From positions 434,142,136-434,206,135 of the forward strand of contig NC_066581.1 in NCBI RefSeq assembly GCF_024323335.1: a stretch of DNA of 64,000 nucleotides, written 5' to 3'. Under the pieces are notes generated by a model. It worked only from the letters and a program-made list of their open reading frames with translations. It was not told the DNA's origin and did not search any database. Shown here in pieces: positions 1 to 12,076 of the stretch (its first letter is position 1; every line of letters begins with the position of its first letter). The stretch is from Lathyrus oleraceus. Lineage: Eukaryota > Streptophyta > Magnoliopsida > Fabales > Fabaceae. Both the position numbers and the translations under genes were made by a program.

Positions 1-1355
1 GGGCATTTCTTCACAAACTTGCAACAGTCATATTCCACTGTCAGCCAATAGTAACCTGCTCGCAGCATCTTCTTTGCCATCGCATGTCCATTGGAATGAG
101 TACCAAAGGAACCTTCATGGACTACAGTCATCAATAGGTCTGCTTCGTGTCTATCCACCCATCTGAGCATAACCATATCGATGCTTCTCTTGTACAATAC
201 ATCAACATTCAGGTATAAGTTGTTGGCTAGTCTTCTCAAAGTCTTCTTATCTTTCAAAGATTCCCCAGGTGGGTAAATATGACTTTGGAGGAAATACTTG
301 ATGTCATAGTACCATGGCTTCTCGTCTTTGATCTCTTCAACAGCAAACACATGAGTTGGTCTATCAAGACGCATCATAGTCAAATTGGGAACTTCATTCC
401 AATACTTCACTACAATCATTGACGCCAATGTTGCAAGATCATATGCCATTCGGTTTTCATCTCGAGGGATATGATGAAACTCAACCTTTGTAAAGAAATT
501 TAAAATCCTCCTCGCATAATCTCTATATGGTATCAAACCGGGTTGATTCGTCTCCCATTCACCTTTGATCTGATTCCTAACCAAAGCTAAATCTCCAAAG
601 ACATCTAAATGCTTGATCCTGAGATCAATGGCCTCTTCGATCCCCATAATGCAAGCTTTGTATTCTACCATACTATTTGTATACTTGAAAGTTAATCTAG
701 CTGTAAATGAGAAATGCGTGCCTTGAGGAGTAATGATCATTTCCCCAATGCCATTACCATATTGATTAACTACTCGATCAAATACCATGCCCCAAAGAGA
801 ACCAGGTTATGGCCCTTCTTTAAGAAATGGTTCATCACAATCTTTCATTTTCAAGTACAAAATCTCTTCATCAGGAAAATCATACTGCACTGACTGGTAA
901 TCTTGAATTGGTTGGTGAGCCAAATGGTCAGCCAAGACACTACCTTTGATTGATTTCTAAGATTGGTATTCAATATCATACTCTGATAACAACATCGGCC
1001 AACGAGCAATTCTTCCAGTTAAAGCAGGCTTCTTAAAAATATACTTGAATGGATCCATTTTGGATATCAACCAAGTAGTATGATTCAGCATATATTGACG
1101 TAGACGCTTAGTAGCCCAAGCCAATGTGCAACAAGTCTTCTCTAGCATAGAATACTGAGTCTCACAATCGGTGAACTTCTTACTGAGGTAGTAAATTGAA
1201 AATTATTTCTTACCAATCTCATCTTGCTGATCTAGAACATAACCCATACTGTCTTCGAGCACAGTCAAATACATGATCACCGGTCTTCCTTCAACAGGTG
1301 GAGACAAAATTGGAGGTTCAAGCAGATATTCCTTGATACTATCAAAAGCTCTCTG
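1..1355 (-). pseudogene. Ogre element F: pol fragment (RNase H, archaeal RNase H, start of integrase), degenerate
   Basis: On the minus strand this reads as the downstream half of an Ogre/Tat polyprotein. It runs from the end of RT (FDSIKEYL, PPILSPP) through the first RNase H (FTDCET, then LEKTCCTLAWATKRLRQYML near 1,090-1,150) and the second archaeal-type RNase H (EEAIDLRIK; HIPRDENRMA) into the integrase zinc-binding region (HEGSFGTH) at the window edge. The same domain order is intact in element E (57,336-60,806). The only open piece longer than 60 codons is 957-1,148; elsewhere stops break the frame, so no full protein can be made. It continues beyond the left edge. Its upstream end is fused to ORF1 at about 1,352-1,362; gag, protease and most of RT are absent. 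Confidence 0.85.
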
Positions 1356-1916
1356 GAAGACTCCCAATTAAGAAAATTCTAATGGCGTTAACATCAACAA
1401 AACCATCAATGTTAGGGAACAAAGCTAAACCATAGATGAGCAGCACAAAGATAGATTCGAAAGCGTCCATACTACCGGCTTGAGCGAAGGCAGTAGCTTC
1501 CTTGATGAGGAAATCAGATGGCAACCCAAACAATCCTCCTTTCTTCACCCAATGAGCCTCTATCTCATACTTCTTCAAGTGAAGAGCTTCAACAATAAGA
1601 TGAGATATGGGAATCTCTTCCAACCCACTAAATGGCACTCTACTAGAAATAGGTATCCCTAAGAGATGGGCATACTCCTCCAACGTAGGCACAAGCTGGT
1701 AATCTGGGAGAGTGAAGCAATGATAGAGAGGATCATAGAACTGCACCAATACACTCAAGAGTCCTTAACCACATCAGCAGACAGGATAGATAGAAGCTTC
1801 CCATGATGTTGTTTGAAGTCCAAGGGATCTAATACAAAAGATGCTAGCTTCATTAACTCTTTCAAGTCAGGACATCTAAAACTGTACTTCTTAGTGTTCC
1901 TTCGTCCATAATTCAT
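1356..1916 (-). pseudogene. Ogre element F: truncated, frameshifted ORF1 (DUF7745 / plant-mobile-domain-like)
   Basis: The start (MNYGRRNTKK) is at 1,916 on the minus strand and matches the start of ORF1 in element A (6,740). The first ~53 codons end at a one-base frameshift near 1,755. The next frame carries the conserved core: VLVQFYDPLYHCF, PTLEEYAHLLGIPI, FPNIDGFVDVNAIRIFLIG. The protein then runs into pol sequence, so only about 190 of ~500 residues remain. This legume ORF1 domain is of unknown function. The TLEEYAHLLGIP motif resembles the plant mobile domain (PMD), which is inference. ORF1 upstream of gag is a hallmark of Ogre elements. Confidence 0.8.
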
Positions 1917-2763
1917 GGTCTGAAAATATTTGCAAATAATACCGCAGTTCCTTGAAATTTTCGTGTGATGAATGTTATGATGCGCATGAATGCATGAATG
2001 TAACAATAAAAAATAAGCGATCACACACAAGGAAAATAAACAAAGGTCAAGGGATGAATCAAGTCATTGTCAAGATCAATCATCCATTTTGGTGGATTAT
2101 CGTTTTCACCTTATCAACACCCAAGTTCCATTGATATTTGACAAGACTTGATTGGATCAACCAAGAATCAAGGGTTTGTTGTAAGTCACGAGCATGGAGT
2201 CTGGGTAAGAACCATCCCAAAGGAGTGAACTAAGGATAAAAACCTATATATCATGTTCTAAAAGTTCCTAGAGTCTTAATTGCATCTATCGGATATTACA
2301 GGTTAAGATGACTGACTCACCGACCCATAATATTCTCAAGAGAAACTCGTCTGAGTGTAGTATCGGGTAACAACTATTATCAAGTCTACACTTGAACAGT
2401 CTCTGCACTATGTCCTAAATAGGCCAAGAGGGGTAAATGTTCTACGATCCTCACCTTCTCTGACCCAAATTAGAGATAGTAATGCCTAACCACAAATACT
2501 TGTGTGACATTTCCAAATCCAAAAGGGTCTCCGCTGAGAAGATGGATCTCAAGCCAACTTGTTAAGGACTACTCCACACAAGTCGAACATGACTATACCG
2601 TCCTCCTATCTTAATTGCACTCAAGTTCGGGTTAGAACTTATCTCACCACTCAGAGATCACCAAGCATAACAAGCATATTATATCACACAAAGAAATATA
2701 CATACATCACATATATACAATTATATACACTCAAAAAAGTAGGTTAAACCCACTAGAGACTAC
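1917..2763 (-). other. Ogre element F: 5' untranslated leader
   Basis: This is the non-coding stretch between the PBS and the ORF1 start of F on the minus strand. Its part below 2,219 is homologous, in reverse complement, to 6,433-6,739 (leader of element A). The part from 2,220 to 2,763 has no counterpart in A. I see no gene in it. Confidence 0.75.
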
Positions 2764-2781
2764 TCCCCAGCAGAGTCACCA
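2764..2781 (-). other. Primer binding site of element F (tRNA-Arg type)
   Basis: On the minus strand it reads TGGTGACTCTGCTGGGGA, nine bases downstream of the LTR end. It differs by one base from the PBS of element D (TGGCGACTCTGCTGGGGA at 45,239-45,256). Ogre elements are known to prime from tRNA-Arg. Confidence 0.85.
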
Positions 2782-2790
2782 CTTAATTTT

Positions 2791-5700
2791 TGTAGCAGTA
2801 AATTCATGATCATTGGCCAAGTCCTTTGCATAGGGAGTGTTACCTAAATTCTAAGTCCAATTGTCTCGAACCAAACCAACAGTCCACACAATGAGTTTTT
2901 TAGGGTTTTTGTTCTTATTATGTACATTAGTGGTCAAAGAACGCACCAACAAACACAATATACACAAGAAAAATATATTACAAAATATGGTCCAAGTGGA
3001 CAAAGTGAAAATGATATTAACATAAACAATTAGAATGATATGAATAATGGCAAATGAATAAAGCTTAAAAATAAAGTGCATTAAAAGTAAAAGACTTGAA
3101 ATTAAATGTTAGTTGTTAATGAGTTAGAAGCTAGTATTGCTTTTTCTTTTTTGTTTAAGTCATTCTTTGGAGAACACTCAACCCACTTATCACAAGAATG
3201 GATCCTTGAACCAAGACATCTTCCAAAGGAAGGAAAAAAGGTCAAGTTTCCACACAATACCATGAAACAGAGGAGACTTACAATCTCACTAACTAGAATG
3301 CTATGCCTTTTGTGTCAAAAATTTAGAGTTATGTTAAGCAATCGTAATTGGACTTTTGTAGAAGTCATAACTATTTATGGTCGGGCAAAAGAATTTTGGT
3401 GTTAATGCATGTTAGAGACATAGTATAATGGACTATGCTCATGAAACATACCACACACAAAAAGAATATGCAAAAGAGGTGGCCTAATCTCATACATACT
3501 TATGTTGATTTTTCAATCAACTAGCCTTAGGGCCTTGAGATATCATAGGACCATGACATGAATGCACAAAGAAGGGGAATAGATCAAAACTCAAATTGGA
3601 CAAAGGAGGACTTTTACCAAATTAGGATCATTCATTCATTTTGGGAGATGGAATGTAGATTCCATCAATCCCCTAAATCCAATGATATTAACCTAACAAA
3701 GTCAAATCAACCTTGACCAAGGCCCAACAACACAAGTCAAACTTATAAAAACAATCAAAATGGCTCAACACAATTATTTGACATTTATTCAATTTAAAAA
3801 TACTAAAAATAATGCATTAAATTAAATATAGTTTGTCAAATTCCTAGAATCTCATTGAAACACCAAAGAAATAGCCATGAGATTTATCATAGGTCAAACA
3901 AGGTCAAAGAACCTTGGAGAAAAAATTTCATAATATTTAGAGACTTAAAAGTATTTTTAAACAATTAAAAATATTCACAAACTCAATAAAATCATGAAAA
4001 ATATTAATAATGATCCAAAAAATAATTTTAATTCAAAATACGAAAGAGGATTTTATTTAAATTTTTATGGTGAATCTCTCATATTTTTTGGATCAACATT
4101 AAAATTAATATGAATTAATGAAAATAAAAAAAATTAAATGAAATTCAAATAATTAGAAAAAACGTGGACCACTTGATCTCCCTCATTAATTGAGGCGACA
4201 TATCAAGTGGTTTAAAACGCGCGTTTCACATAATGAACGAGTCAGCGCACCACACCAATGATATTCAAAAGCAACGCTTAGGATGAAAACGATTTGAACT
4301 GATCATGTGGCTCAAAACCTATCCAACACACCACCGGCGTTGAAACTCTGGTCACCTTCTCAGGCGAGAGTCACCAGACTGGTTCAGTCATCACCATCAC
4401 ATAAATGAAAAAGGAGGACATGATTTGAAAGAAAAAATGGCGTAGAGCATGAATCTGACCTCAATTTTAACTAACTCCACATATATAGAAAGATATGAGG
4501 AGTTAAATTTTGAGGTGTGTCAACTGAGTTGCTTCGATTTAACCTCAAAGCAACTCAATCTTCTACCCTACATTGGTAGGAGTTCAGACAACGAAAGATC
4601 CAAGAGAATTGATAAGAATTGAGTGAGAATCGAAGAAAAGAAAATTTCTGGAAAATACCTTCAATGTTGTGTAGAACTGGATCTTGCTTTCTTCAAACTT
4701 TCCTTGATCACCTTCAGGAAGCTTGTAGAAGTGGCTTGGAAATGGAATAGAGCTTTGGATCCTGGAGTTTTTGAATCTCCAAACAGTGAGATTCAAACTC
4801 AATTTTCAAATTAAAAATTCTCAGGTTTTCCTTTGAATTGTGAGGGTTTGAAAAGAGGGGGCAAAGCTGGCGTGCAAGGGATCCTTCAAATGAGCTCAGA
4901 GGCCTTGTATTTATAGCAATTGGGAATGATATTTGCACACTTGAAAATGTTTCTAATATTGGCAATTGCATGATGCAAGCTTGCATGGGCGTGTACAGGC
5001 CCAAGAAGCAACCCATTTAGGTCCAAATTCAACTTTTCTTAAGTCTCAAAGAAGCTTGAATAGCAAGGCAATGTGAAATGGTGTTTTGGACATTTGATCT
5101 TTCCATTTGATGCAGACCTGTTAAGACCATGCGCAGCCCTAGCAAACCTCATCCAAAATGCATGAAATAGGACTCTTTGGAAAGCATAGATTAAGGGGAA
5201 CAACTTTGATATTGAACACTTTTCCATTTGGAACTTGGATCAAGGTGAATTTTGAGATGGAAGTTTGGAAATTTCAACATGTTAAAACATTTTTTAAGTG
5301 TCAAGTCATATACCTCAATGTTCCACCTTACTTAACTTTTCATGTGAGCTCCAAATGAAAAAAGTGTCTTCATCAAAGTTGTATATATTCCAGAGTCCTT
5401 AAAAATGGTCACCAATTTCATGTCATTTGGATTTATAATGATAGAGTTATGCATTTTTGAAGTTAAGGAAAATCACTTGTTCAATGGTATTGGTCCAAAA
5501 TAACCTATAATGTATCCTCATATCACATGCTCATAAATGTTGAATTAGCTCTCACTCCAAAAATAAACATTGAATTATACATCTTGAGTTTTAGTTTTCA
5601 ACTTGTAAATCTTTCATCTCATAAATATTGAGCAAGTTATGGCCTTGGGAAGTTGACTTTCAAATTAGGGTTTAGACAAAATGACCTATAATGTTTCCAC

Positions 5701-6432
5701 ATAGAAAATGATTTTCCAAGAAAAACTTGCTCTAGGTATAAACATAAAAGTTGTTTGGAATGTCATTTAGAGTAATGTTTCACTTGGAATCATTTTAATA
5801 TGGTGAAAATTATAAGAGATAGGATCTAGGGAGACCCAGTTTTGATTAGATGAATTCATCTGGCCAACCACCATCAACCATCTTGTTAACTTCCAAATCT
5901 CTTGACTTTTTTGGCTCATGGTAGATCACATATGCATAAGATGATGAAGTTTGAAGTGCCCCTTGATAAAATTTGATCAATTGGTGAGGTAGCTTGTTGA
6001 AGAACTTGCTCAAGATACTTAGGCAAACTAGGGTTTCCAAGGCAAACTACCTCCAAAATCTTGAAGAATACTTGATCAAAGTAACATATGAAGATCATGA
6101 GGACTCACATTTGATTCTTTGAGACATTGTGGATCCATCCTTGGTTGTGCTTTTAACCATGAGGGTCTTAAACCCTATATATGAGCTTGCTAGATCAATG
6201 GGGATCATGCCCTACGTACAAAAGAGTTAGGCAAATGCAAAGACATATTTTTGGTATTTGGGTTAGTAAAATGATAATATACAAGTATGATACAATCACA
6301 TGGTGCTTGGTGATCTCTCCCAAAACAAACCTAATGAAAGAGGGGTGAGGAGGATGCCAAGGTATGATCCCAATGCTAATGCATATGATGAAGTTACATG
6401 AGGGATCTTAAGGCAAAAATTGGGGTCTTACA
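2791..6432 (-). mobile_element. 5' LTR of Ogre element F (3.64 kb)
   Basis: On the minus strand the LTR begins TGTAAGACCCCAATTTTTG at 6,432 and ends ATTTACTGCTACA at 2,791, followed by the PBS. A TATA box lies at 4,908-4,915. U3 is therefore about 1.5 kb and the transcribed part about 2.1 kb. Large parts match the LTRs G and B, for example the block around 5,640-5,700 and B at 21,085-21,180. Compared with G and B, this LTR lacks about 1 kb next to its 3' end, including the TGGCGACTC/poly(A)-signal block. Short open frames inside it are chance. The 5' terminus directly abuts element A, as expected if F inserted into A's leader. Confidence 0.88.
4908..4915 (-). promoter_or_regulatory. TATA box of LTR F
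   Basis: TATAAATA on the minus strand in the context GCTATAAATACAAG. The equivalent site in LTR B (21,869-21,876) has the context CCTATAAATACAAG, followed in both by CTGAGCTCA. Transcription should start about 30 bp downstream, near 4,875-4,885. Confidence 0.75.
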
Positions 6433-6739
6433 GGATGGTTCTTAACCTGACTCCATTCTCGTGACTCTCATAAAAACCTTTGATTCTCGTTTGGTCCGAT
6501 CAAGTCTCATCAATATTAATTAAACTTGGGTATTTATAAGGTGAAAACCATAATCCACCAAAATGGATGATTGATCTTGATGATGACTTGATCCATCCTT
6601 TGACCTTTGTTTGTGTTTGCCTTGTGTGCGATCCGTTGTGTGTCATTGTTGCATTCATGCATACATGCGCATCATAACATTCATCACAGAAAAATAAATT
6701 TCAAGGAACTAAGGTCTTATTTGCAAATATTTTCAGACC
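6433..6739 (+). other. Ogre element A: truncated 5' leader
   Basis: The sequence starts abruptly at GGATGGTTCTTAACC, directly after the terminal TG of F's LTR. It is homologous to the reverse complement of 1,917-2,219. No gene is present. A's own 5' LTR, PBS and upstream leader are missing here; if F is a nested insertion they should lie to the left of the window. Confidence 0.75.
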
Positions 6740-8251
6740 ATGGATTATGGACGAAGGAACACTTAGAAGTACAATTTAAGATGTCCTGATTTGAAAGAGC
6801 TAAGGAAGTTGTCATTCTTTGTATTAGATACCTTAGATTTCAAGTAACATCATGGGAAGCTTTTGTCTCTATTATCTACTGATATGGTTGAAGGACTTCT
6901 GAGTGTTTTGGTTCAGTTCTATCAACCTCTCTACCAGTGCTTCACTTTTTCTGATTATCAGCTTATACCTACGTTAGAGGAGTATACCCATCTCTTGGGA
7001 ATACCCGTATCTGGCAAGGTACCTTTTAGTGGATTGGAGGAGATTCCCAGATCTCATATCATAGCTGAAGCTCTTCATTTGAAGAAATCTGAGGTTGATG
7101 CTGATTTGGTGAAGAAAGGAGGTATTCTTGGGTTGACTTTTGAGTTCCTCATTGGTAAAGCTAATGTCTTTGCTCAAGCCGGTAGAATGGATGATTTAGA
7201 AGCCATCTTTGTATTTCTCATATATGGTCTAGCTTTGTTCCCTAACATTGACGGTTTTATTGATGTTAACGCTATTAGAATCTTCTTGATTGGGAATCAT
7301 CTTCCCACTCTGTTGGGTGACATGTATTTCTCTTTGCATTTAAGGAATTTTAAAGGTGGTAGGACTATTGTGTGATGTTTTCCTCTTCTGTATAATTGGT
7401 TTATTTCTCACTTTCCTCAAACACCTGCTTTCTTGGAGAACAAGCAATGTCTACGGTAGTCTCAAAGACTTATGTCTCTCACTAATGATGATATTGTTTG
7501 GTACGATTCTGCATTGAGTAGCTTGAATATTATTGATAGTTGTGGTGAATTCTCTAATGTGCCTCTCATTGGTACACAATGAGGAATCAACTACAACCCT
7601 GCTTTGGCTCGTCGTCAACTTGAGTTCCCCTTGAGGGATAAACCTAATAACACTCAGTTAGAAGGTCTTTTCTATCAAGAGGGTAAAAATCCCTAATATT
7701 TGAACCAGAGGATGATACATGCATGGCATAATGTGCATAGGAAGGGAAGATCTGAGCTTGGTCCGCACAACTGTGTAGCTTTAGATGCCTACACTACTTT
7801 GGTGAAGAAGAGAGCTTTGGAGCTGAAGATGCCGTATGCTTGTGAAAGACCTATGTCTTTAGTTCTGGATGAGCCATCAACTCTCCCTAACCAAGATGTA
7901 GAGGAGTTAGAAGATGCACTCACCAAGATGAAGCAAGAGAGAGGTATGTGGGAAGAGAGGTTTCATGCTTTGAGCTGAAAGCATGAAGAGTTTCAGCTTG
8001 AGTCGAGATACAAGGATGCACTTATTGAGATTTTTGAAGACCGAGCAGTGAAGAGACAGAGAGAGCCAGAGGGTCTATCTTCCTCTAGTATGCCTCATCC
8101 TTCCGGTGCTTGGAAGAATATTATTGATCAATTAGTTCTTTAGTAGGCTCAGATGAAGACATCCTTTGAGTCTGATATTCGACGCATCTGAAGGAAGTAT
8201 GCACCCACAGCCATATCATCTGATACAGTTGCTAAGGGATTCTTAGGATGA
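6740..8251 (+). pseudogene. Ogre element A: ORF1 (DUF7745 / plant-mobile-domain-like), multiple nonsense codons
   Basis: One reading frame of 504 codons runs from ATG 6,740 (MDYGRRNT) to TGA 8,249-8,251, interrupted by about ten stops but no frameshift. Stops include TAG at 6,764, TAA at 6,845 and TGA at 7,373. The longest open piece (6,863-7,375) carries VLVQFYQPLYQCF, PTLEEYTHLLGIPVSG and FPNIDGFIDVNAIRIFLIG. The C-terminal part (7,700-8,150) is rich in E, K, L and R (VEELEDALTKMKQERGMWEE) and probably formed a coiled coil. The role of ORF1 in Ogre elements is unknown. Many of the stops could come from C-to-T changes in CAA, CAG or CGA codons, as expected for an old methylated copy. Confidence 0.85.
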
Positions 8252-8474
8252 TAGTTTCCTTTTCTCCTGTATTTGTACTTTGGTTTCTGAAATTGTACTC
8301 AGTGTAATCCTTCCAAATTTTATGAAGAAAAAGATATTTTTATGGTCAATCAAATTGTTTTTATTACTATTATATATATTCTCAAATAGCGCTTCATATG
8401 TTCCTTGAAATTAAAAATAATCAAAAGCATTGCATTTCATGCATCATTTGCATAGCAGGTTTTCTTCCGCCAAA
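8252..8474 (+). other. Element A: ORF1-gag spacer
   Basis: AT-rich, non-coding linker between the end of ORF1 and the gag frame. I see no motif beyond A/T runs. Confidence 0.6.
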
Positions 8475-11400
8475 TGTTTATCAGTTCTTCTTCTGCGCAT
8501 CAGCGAAGTTGGCTCACCGTTATAACACTCGTGCTAATCAATCAAGGAGGATGGAGAATCTAAAAAAAGAGAACTGAGAGCTGAAGGATGAGATTTCCAT
8601 ATTTATGGAACTGATGGATTCTGTCATTGCTGCACAGAACTAGGCATCACCAACTCCTATAACTCCTCCTCAGAGGATTTTTATTTCTGAGGCTGCTACC
8701 TCAACTATTCATGTTGCTGCTTCCAGTCAATCTATTTCCTCTTTGCCTATTGGATTCCCTTGGGGGATGCCATCAAACTTTATGCCAGAAGGGTATGCAT
8801 CTACATTTGTTTCTCTGCCGACATCTAGCCTGGTCATGTCAGTGCCACCTCCTGTTGTTCACACCTTGCCACGTGTTAAGGACACTATGTACCACTCTGA
8901 GTCGTCTGAGGATCCATATGTGTATGAGAAGATGGACGAGATGAAAGATCAATTTCTCGAGCTGCATAAAGAGTTGAAGACTATAAGAGGAAAAAACTTG
9001 GTTGGGAAGAGTGTTGTTGAACTCTGCTTGGTCCCGAATGTTAAGATCCTGGTGAAATTCAAGGTCCCCGACTTTGAAAAGTACAAAGGGAATACTTTCC
9101 CGCTAAGCCATCTTGTGATGTATGCCAGAAAAATGTCTACTCAAACTGATAATGATCAGTTACTGGTTCATTATTTCTAAGATAGTTTGATTGGAGCTAC
9201 CTTGAGGTGGTATATGGGTTTGGACAGTGCAAGCATCCGTACTTTCAACAACTTAGGCGAGGCCTTTGTCAAGAAGCATAAGTACAATGTGGATATTGCG
9301 CCTGATAGAGACCAGTTGAGGTCTATGTCTCATAAATATAAGGAGACATTCAAAGAGTATTCCCAGAGATGGAGAGAGTTGGCTGCCCAGATTAGTCCAC
9401 CTTTGGAAGAGAAAGAAATGACAAAGATCTTCTTGAAGATGATGAGTTTAATTTATTATGAATGTATGATTGAAAGTGCCCCAATGATTTTACCGAAATG
9501 GTAAATATGGGGATGATGCTAAAAGAAGGAGCCCGTGAAGAGCGTTTGTCTATGGAAGAAGCATCATCCAGCAAGAAGTATGGTGGGAGTTTCTCCAAGA
9601 GGAAGGAAGGAGAAACTATATCAGTATCTATGGGGAGGCAGAAGAGGCCTCATGTCAGAAAAAGTTCTCAACCTCGTCAACATCAACACCAAGTTTCATC
9701 AGTAATTCATGTATTTTCCAACAATTCTAATAAATCAGTTCCGACTCAGCAGCAACAAAATCAACAACAACCGCAACAAAGAACCAACTACAACAACAAC
9801 AATAATCATCAACAAAACTTTGAGAGAAGGAAGGTCTCCTTTGACCCTATTCCTATGTCTTACGCAGGACTGTACCCATCATTGGTCCTCAAAAATCTAA
9901 TCCAACCAAGAAATCCTCTGAAAATTCGTGAGCCACTTACATGGTGGGTCAAACCTGATATACATTGTGCTTTTCACCAGGGAGCCCCTGGACATGACAT
10001 AGAAAACTACTATCCATTGAAATATGAAGTCCAAAAGCTTGTGAAGAGTGGAATGGTGTCCTTTGAGGGCAAAGCGCCAAATGTGAAAGCCAATCCTCTG
10101 CCTGCTCATGGTAACTCATATGTGAACATGGTGGACGGTTGTCCTGGTGAGTTCAAGGTTTATGATGTCCGCCATATCAGACAATCTTTGGTGGAAATTC
10201 ATAAAGACATCTGTTTAGTCAATGAATGTGAGCATGACCATGATGGTTGTTTGATTTGCAGTGTGAACCCTCGTGGATTTGTCATTGTTAAGAGGGATAT
10301 TCAAAAGGTGATGGATGAAGGGCTTATCCAGATTTTCCAGTCCCGTCATTTGGGGGATGATGTAAATGTGATTGTGCTAGTATTCAAAACCCCTGAAAGG
10401 GTAGTTATCCAGTTTGATAGTAGCAGCAGTAATAATGTTAATAGATCGGTACCGTCATTGGTTATACGGTTAGCGGGCCTTGTTTCGTATGCATCTGATA
10501 AAGTTGTGCCATATCAACACAATGCCACTATGATTGGGAATGATCAAGAGGTTCCTCTACCTGTTGCAGATTCAGTAGTGAATATTGTCGATATAGAAAA
10601 GGTGACCCGTAGCGGTCGTGTGTTTGGTCAAGTTTTTACAAAAGAAATAAAAGATGTTCCCGCAAGTAAGAAGCCATAGATTCTAGGAGTGAATCCGGTT
10701 AGTGCTTCAATGTGTCAGTCTGGTGAATCCACCAAACTGAAGACTAATGATGATGATGAAGTTTTAAAGTTGATTAAACGAAGCGAATTCATTATTATGG
10801 AGTAGCTGCTCCAGACTCCGTGAAAGATCTTTGTGCTATCACTGCTAATGAATTCTGAATCGCATATGGTGGCATTGGAAAAAGTGCTAAAGCAGGCTTA
10901 TGTTGAGCATGATGTGACCGTGGATCAGTTTGACCACATAGTTGCCAATATTACTTCTTGTAATAATATGAGCTTTTGTGATGAAGGGCTTCCTGAGGAA
11001 GGCAAAAATAACAATTTGGCATTGCATATTTCAATAAACTATAAGGAGGACGCTTTGTCCAATGTGTTGCTTGACACTGGTCATCTTTGAATGTGCTCCC
11101 GAAATCAACTTTATCAAGACTCTCATATCAAGGCGCCCCAATGAGGTACATCGGCATGATTGTTAAGGTGTTCAACGGTTCTTGTAAAACTGTCATTGGT
11201 GAAGTGGACCTTCCAATGAAGATAGGTTCGAGTGATTTCCAAATTACTTTCCAGGTAATGGATATCCACCCGACCTACAGTTTCTTGTTGGGAAAGGCCA
11301 TGGATTCATGAAGCAGAAGTTGTGACGTCAACTCTACACGAATAGCTAAACTTTGTGAAGAACGACAAGCTTGTTGTTGTTGGTGGAGAGAAGGCATTAT

Positions 11401-11654
11401 TGGCAAGCCATCTGCCATCTTTTTTATATGTTAATGATGAGGAGGAGGTTGGGAAGTCATTCCAAGCCTTGTCCATTGCTGGTGAAATGAAGAAAACAGG
11501 GCCAACCATGTCTTCTTTGAAAGATGCACAAGAAGCCATTCTGACTAGCAGCACTAATAAATGGGGTCGTATGGTAGAGGTTACCGAGAACAAGAATAAG
11601 GTAGGATTGGGATTTCAACCAGGGCCGTTCAACATAAGAACTGAATTTTTGTGA
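8475..11654 (+). pseudogene. Ogre element A: gag-protease, broken by stops and frameshifts
   Basis: The gag frame begins near 8,475 (HRYNTRANQSRRMENLKKEN) and runs with internal stops (after KKEN, after AAQN, at 9,178-9,180) through the gag core (FKVPDFEKYKGN, FKEYSQRWRELAAQISPP). A frameshift near 9,490 moves it into the 9,498-10,679 frame, which holds a Gln/Asn-rich tract, FDPIPMSYAGLYP and a zinc-binding-like C-X2-H-X5-H motif (CAFHQGAPGHDIENYY) whose final Cys is Tyr. Protease follows (10,833-11,311) with ALHISINYKEDAL and the catalytic DTG at about 11,070-11,080. A one-base frameshift lies directly after DTG. The flap and LLG region follows (VMDIHPTYSFLLGK). The same order is open in element E (61,062-64,000). 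Confidence 0.88.
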
Positions 11655-12076
11655 CCAAGTTTCTGCATGGAGGGTTCATTCATGGGAATGATCAACACTA
11701 AGCTGTCGTGACTAAAGACAATGATGATGAAGACGAAGCTTGTGCCAACTTTGTGACGCATGGCTAGACTTGCAACAATTGGGTTTCTGTTGATGTTCCT
11801 ACTGTTATTCATCTCTCTAAGTAATTTGTTTTCATTTATTTTAAAGAAGAATACTTCTCCTATTCCTAAGGGAGAAGTGAACATTGTTGGGCATTTTCCT
11901 TATTATCATCAATAAAAGACAATTTTATTCATCTACATCTATGATGTTTTATTTTTACTTTTTGCTTTTCTGAAAATGGTAATCACAAAAAACATAAATA
12001 TATAATAATGTTCCATCTGCATAATATTTGGTCGCACTCCACTTCTTTAAAATCAAAGTATCAAATCATTATGCAG
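11655..12076 (+). other. Element A: putative Ogre intron between protease and RT
   Basis: About 420 bp without coding similarity separate the end of the protease frame (NIRTEFL, stop at 11,652-11,654) from RT. It ends in a plausible splice acceptor (CATTATGCAG, AG at 12,075-12,076), after which the pol frame is open. Ogre elements are known to carry an intron here that joins gag-pro to RT. The donor cannot be fixed by eye. Confidence 0.5.

Larger units (their letters stand above)
1..7290. repeat. Inverted repeat: element F against the head of element A
   Basis: F (minus, 1,356-2,219) and A (plus, 6,433-about 7,290) carry the same leader and ORF1 start in opposite orientation, separated by F's LTR and upper leader. 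The F pol part (1-1,355) also matches A pol (about 13,260-14,530) in reverse complement. The arms are diverged but recognisable over protein motifs and leader text. Confidence 0.8.

Noticed and set aside
5846..6098. Two minus-strand frames of 60-64 codons in LTR F
   Set aside because: Located in U3, overlapping each other in different frames, not kept in LTR B.
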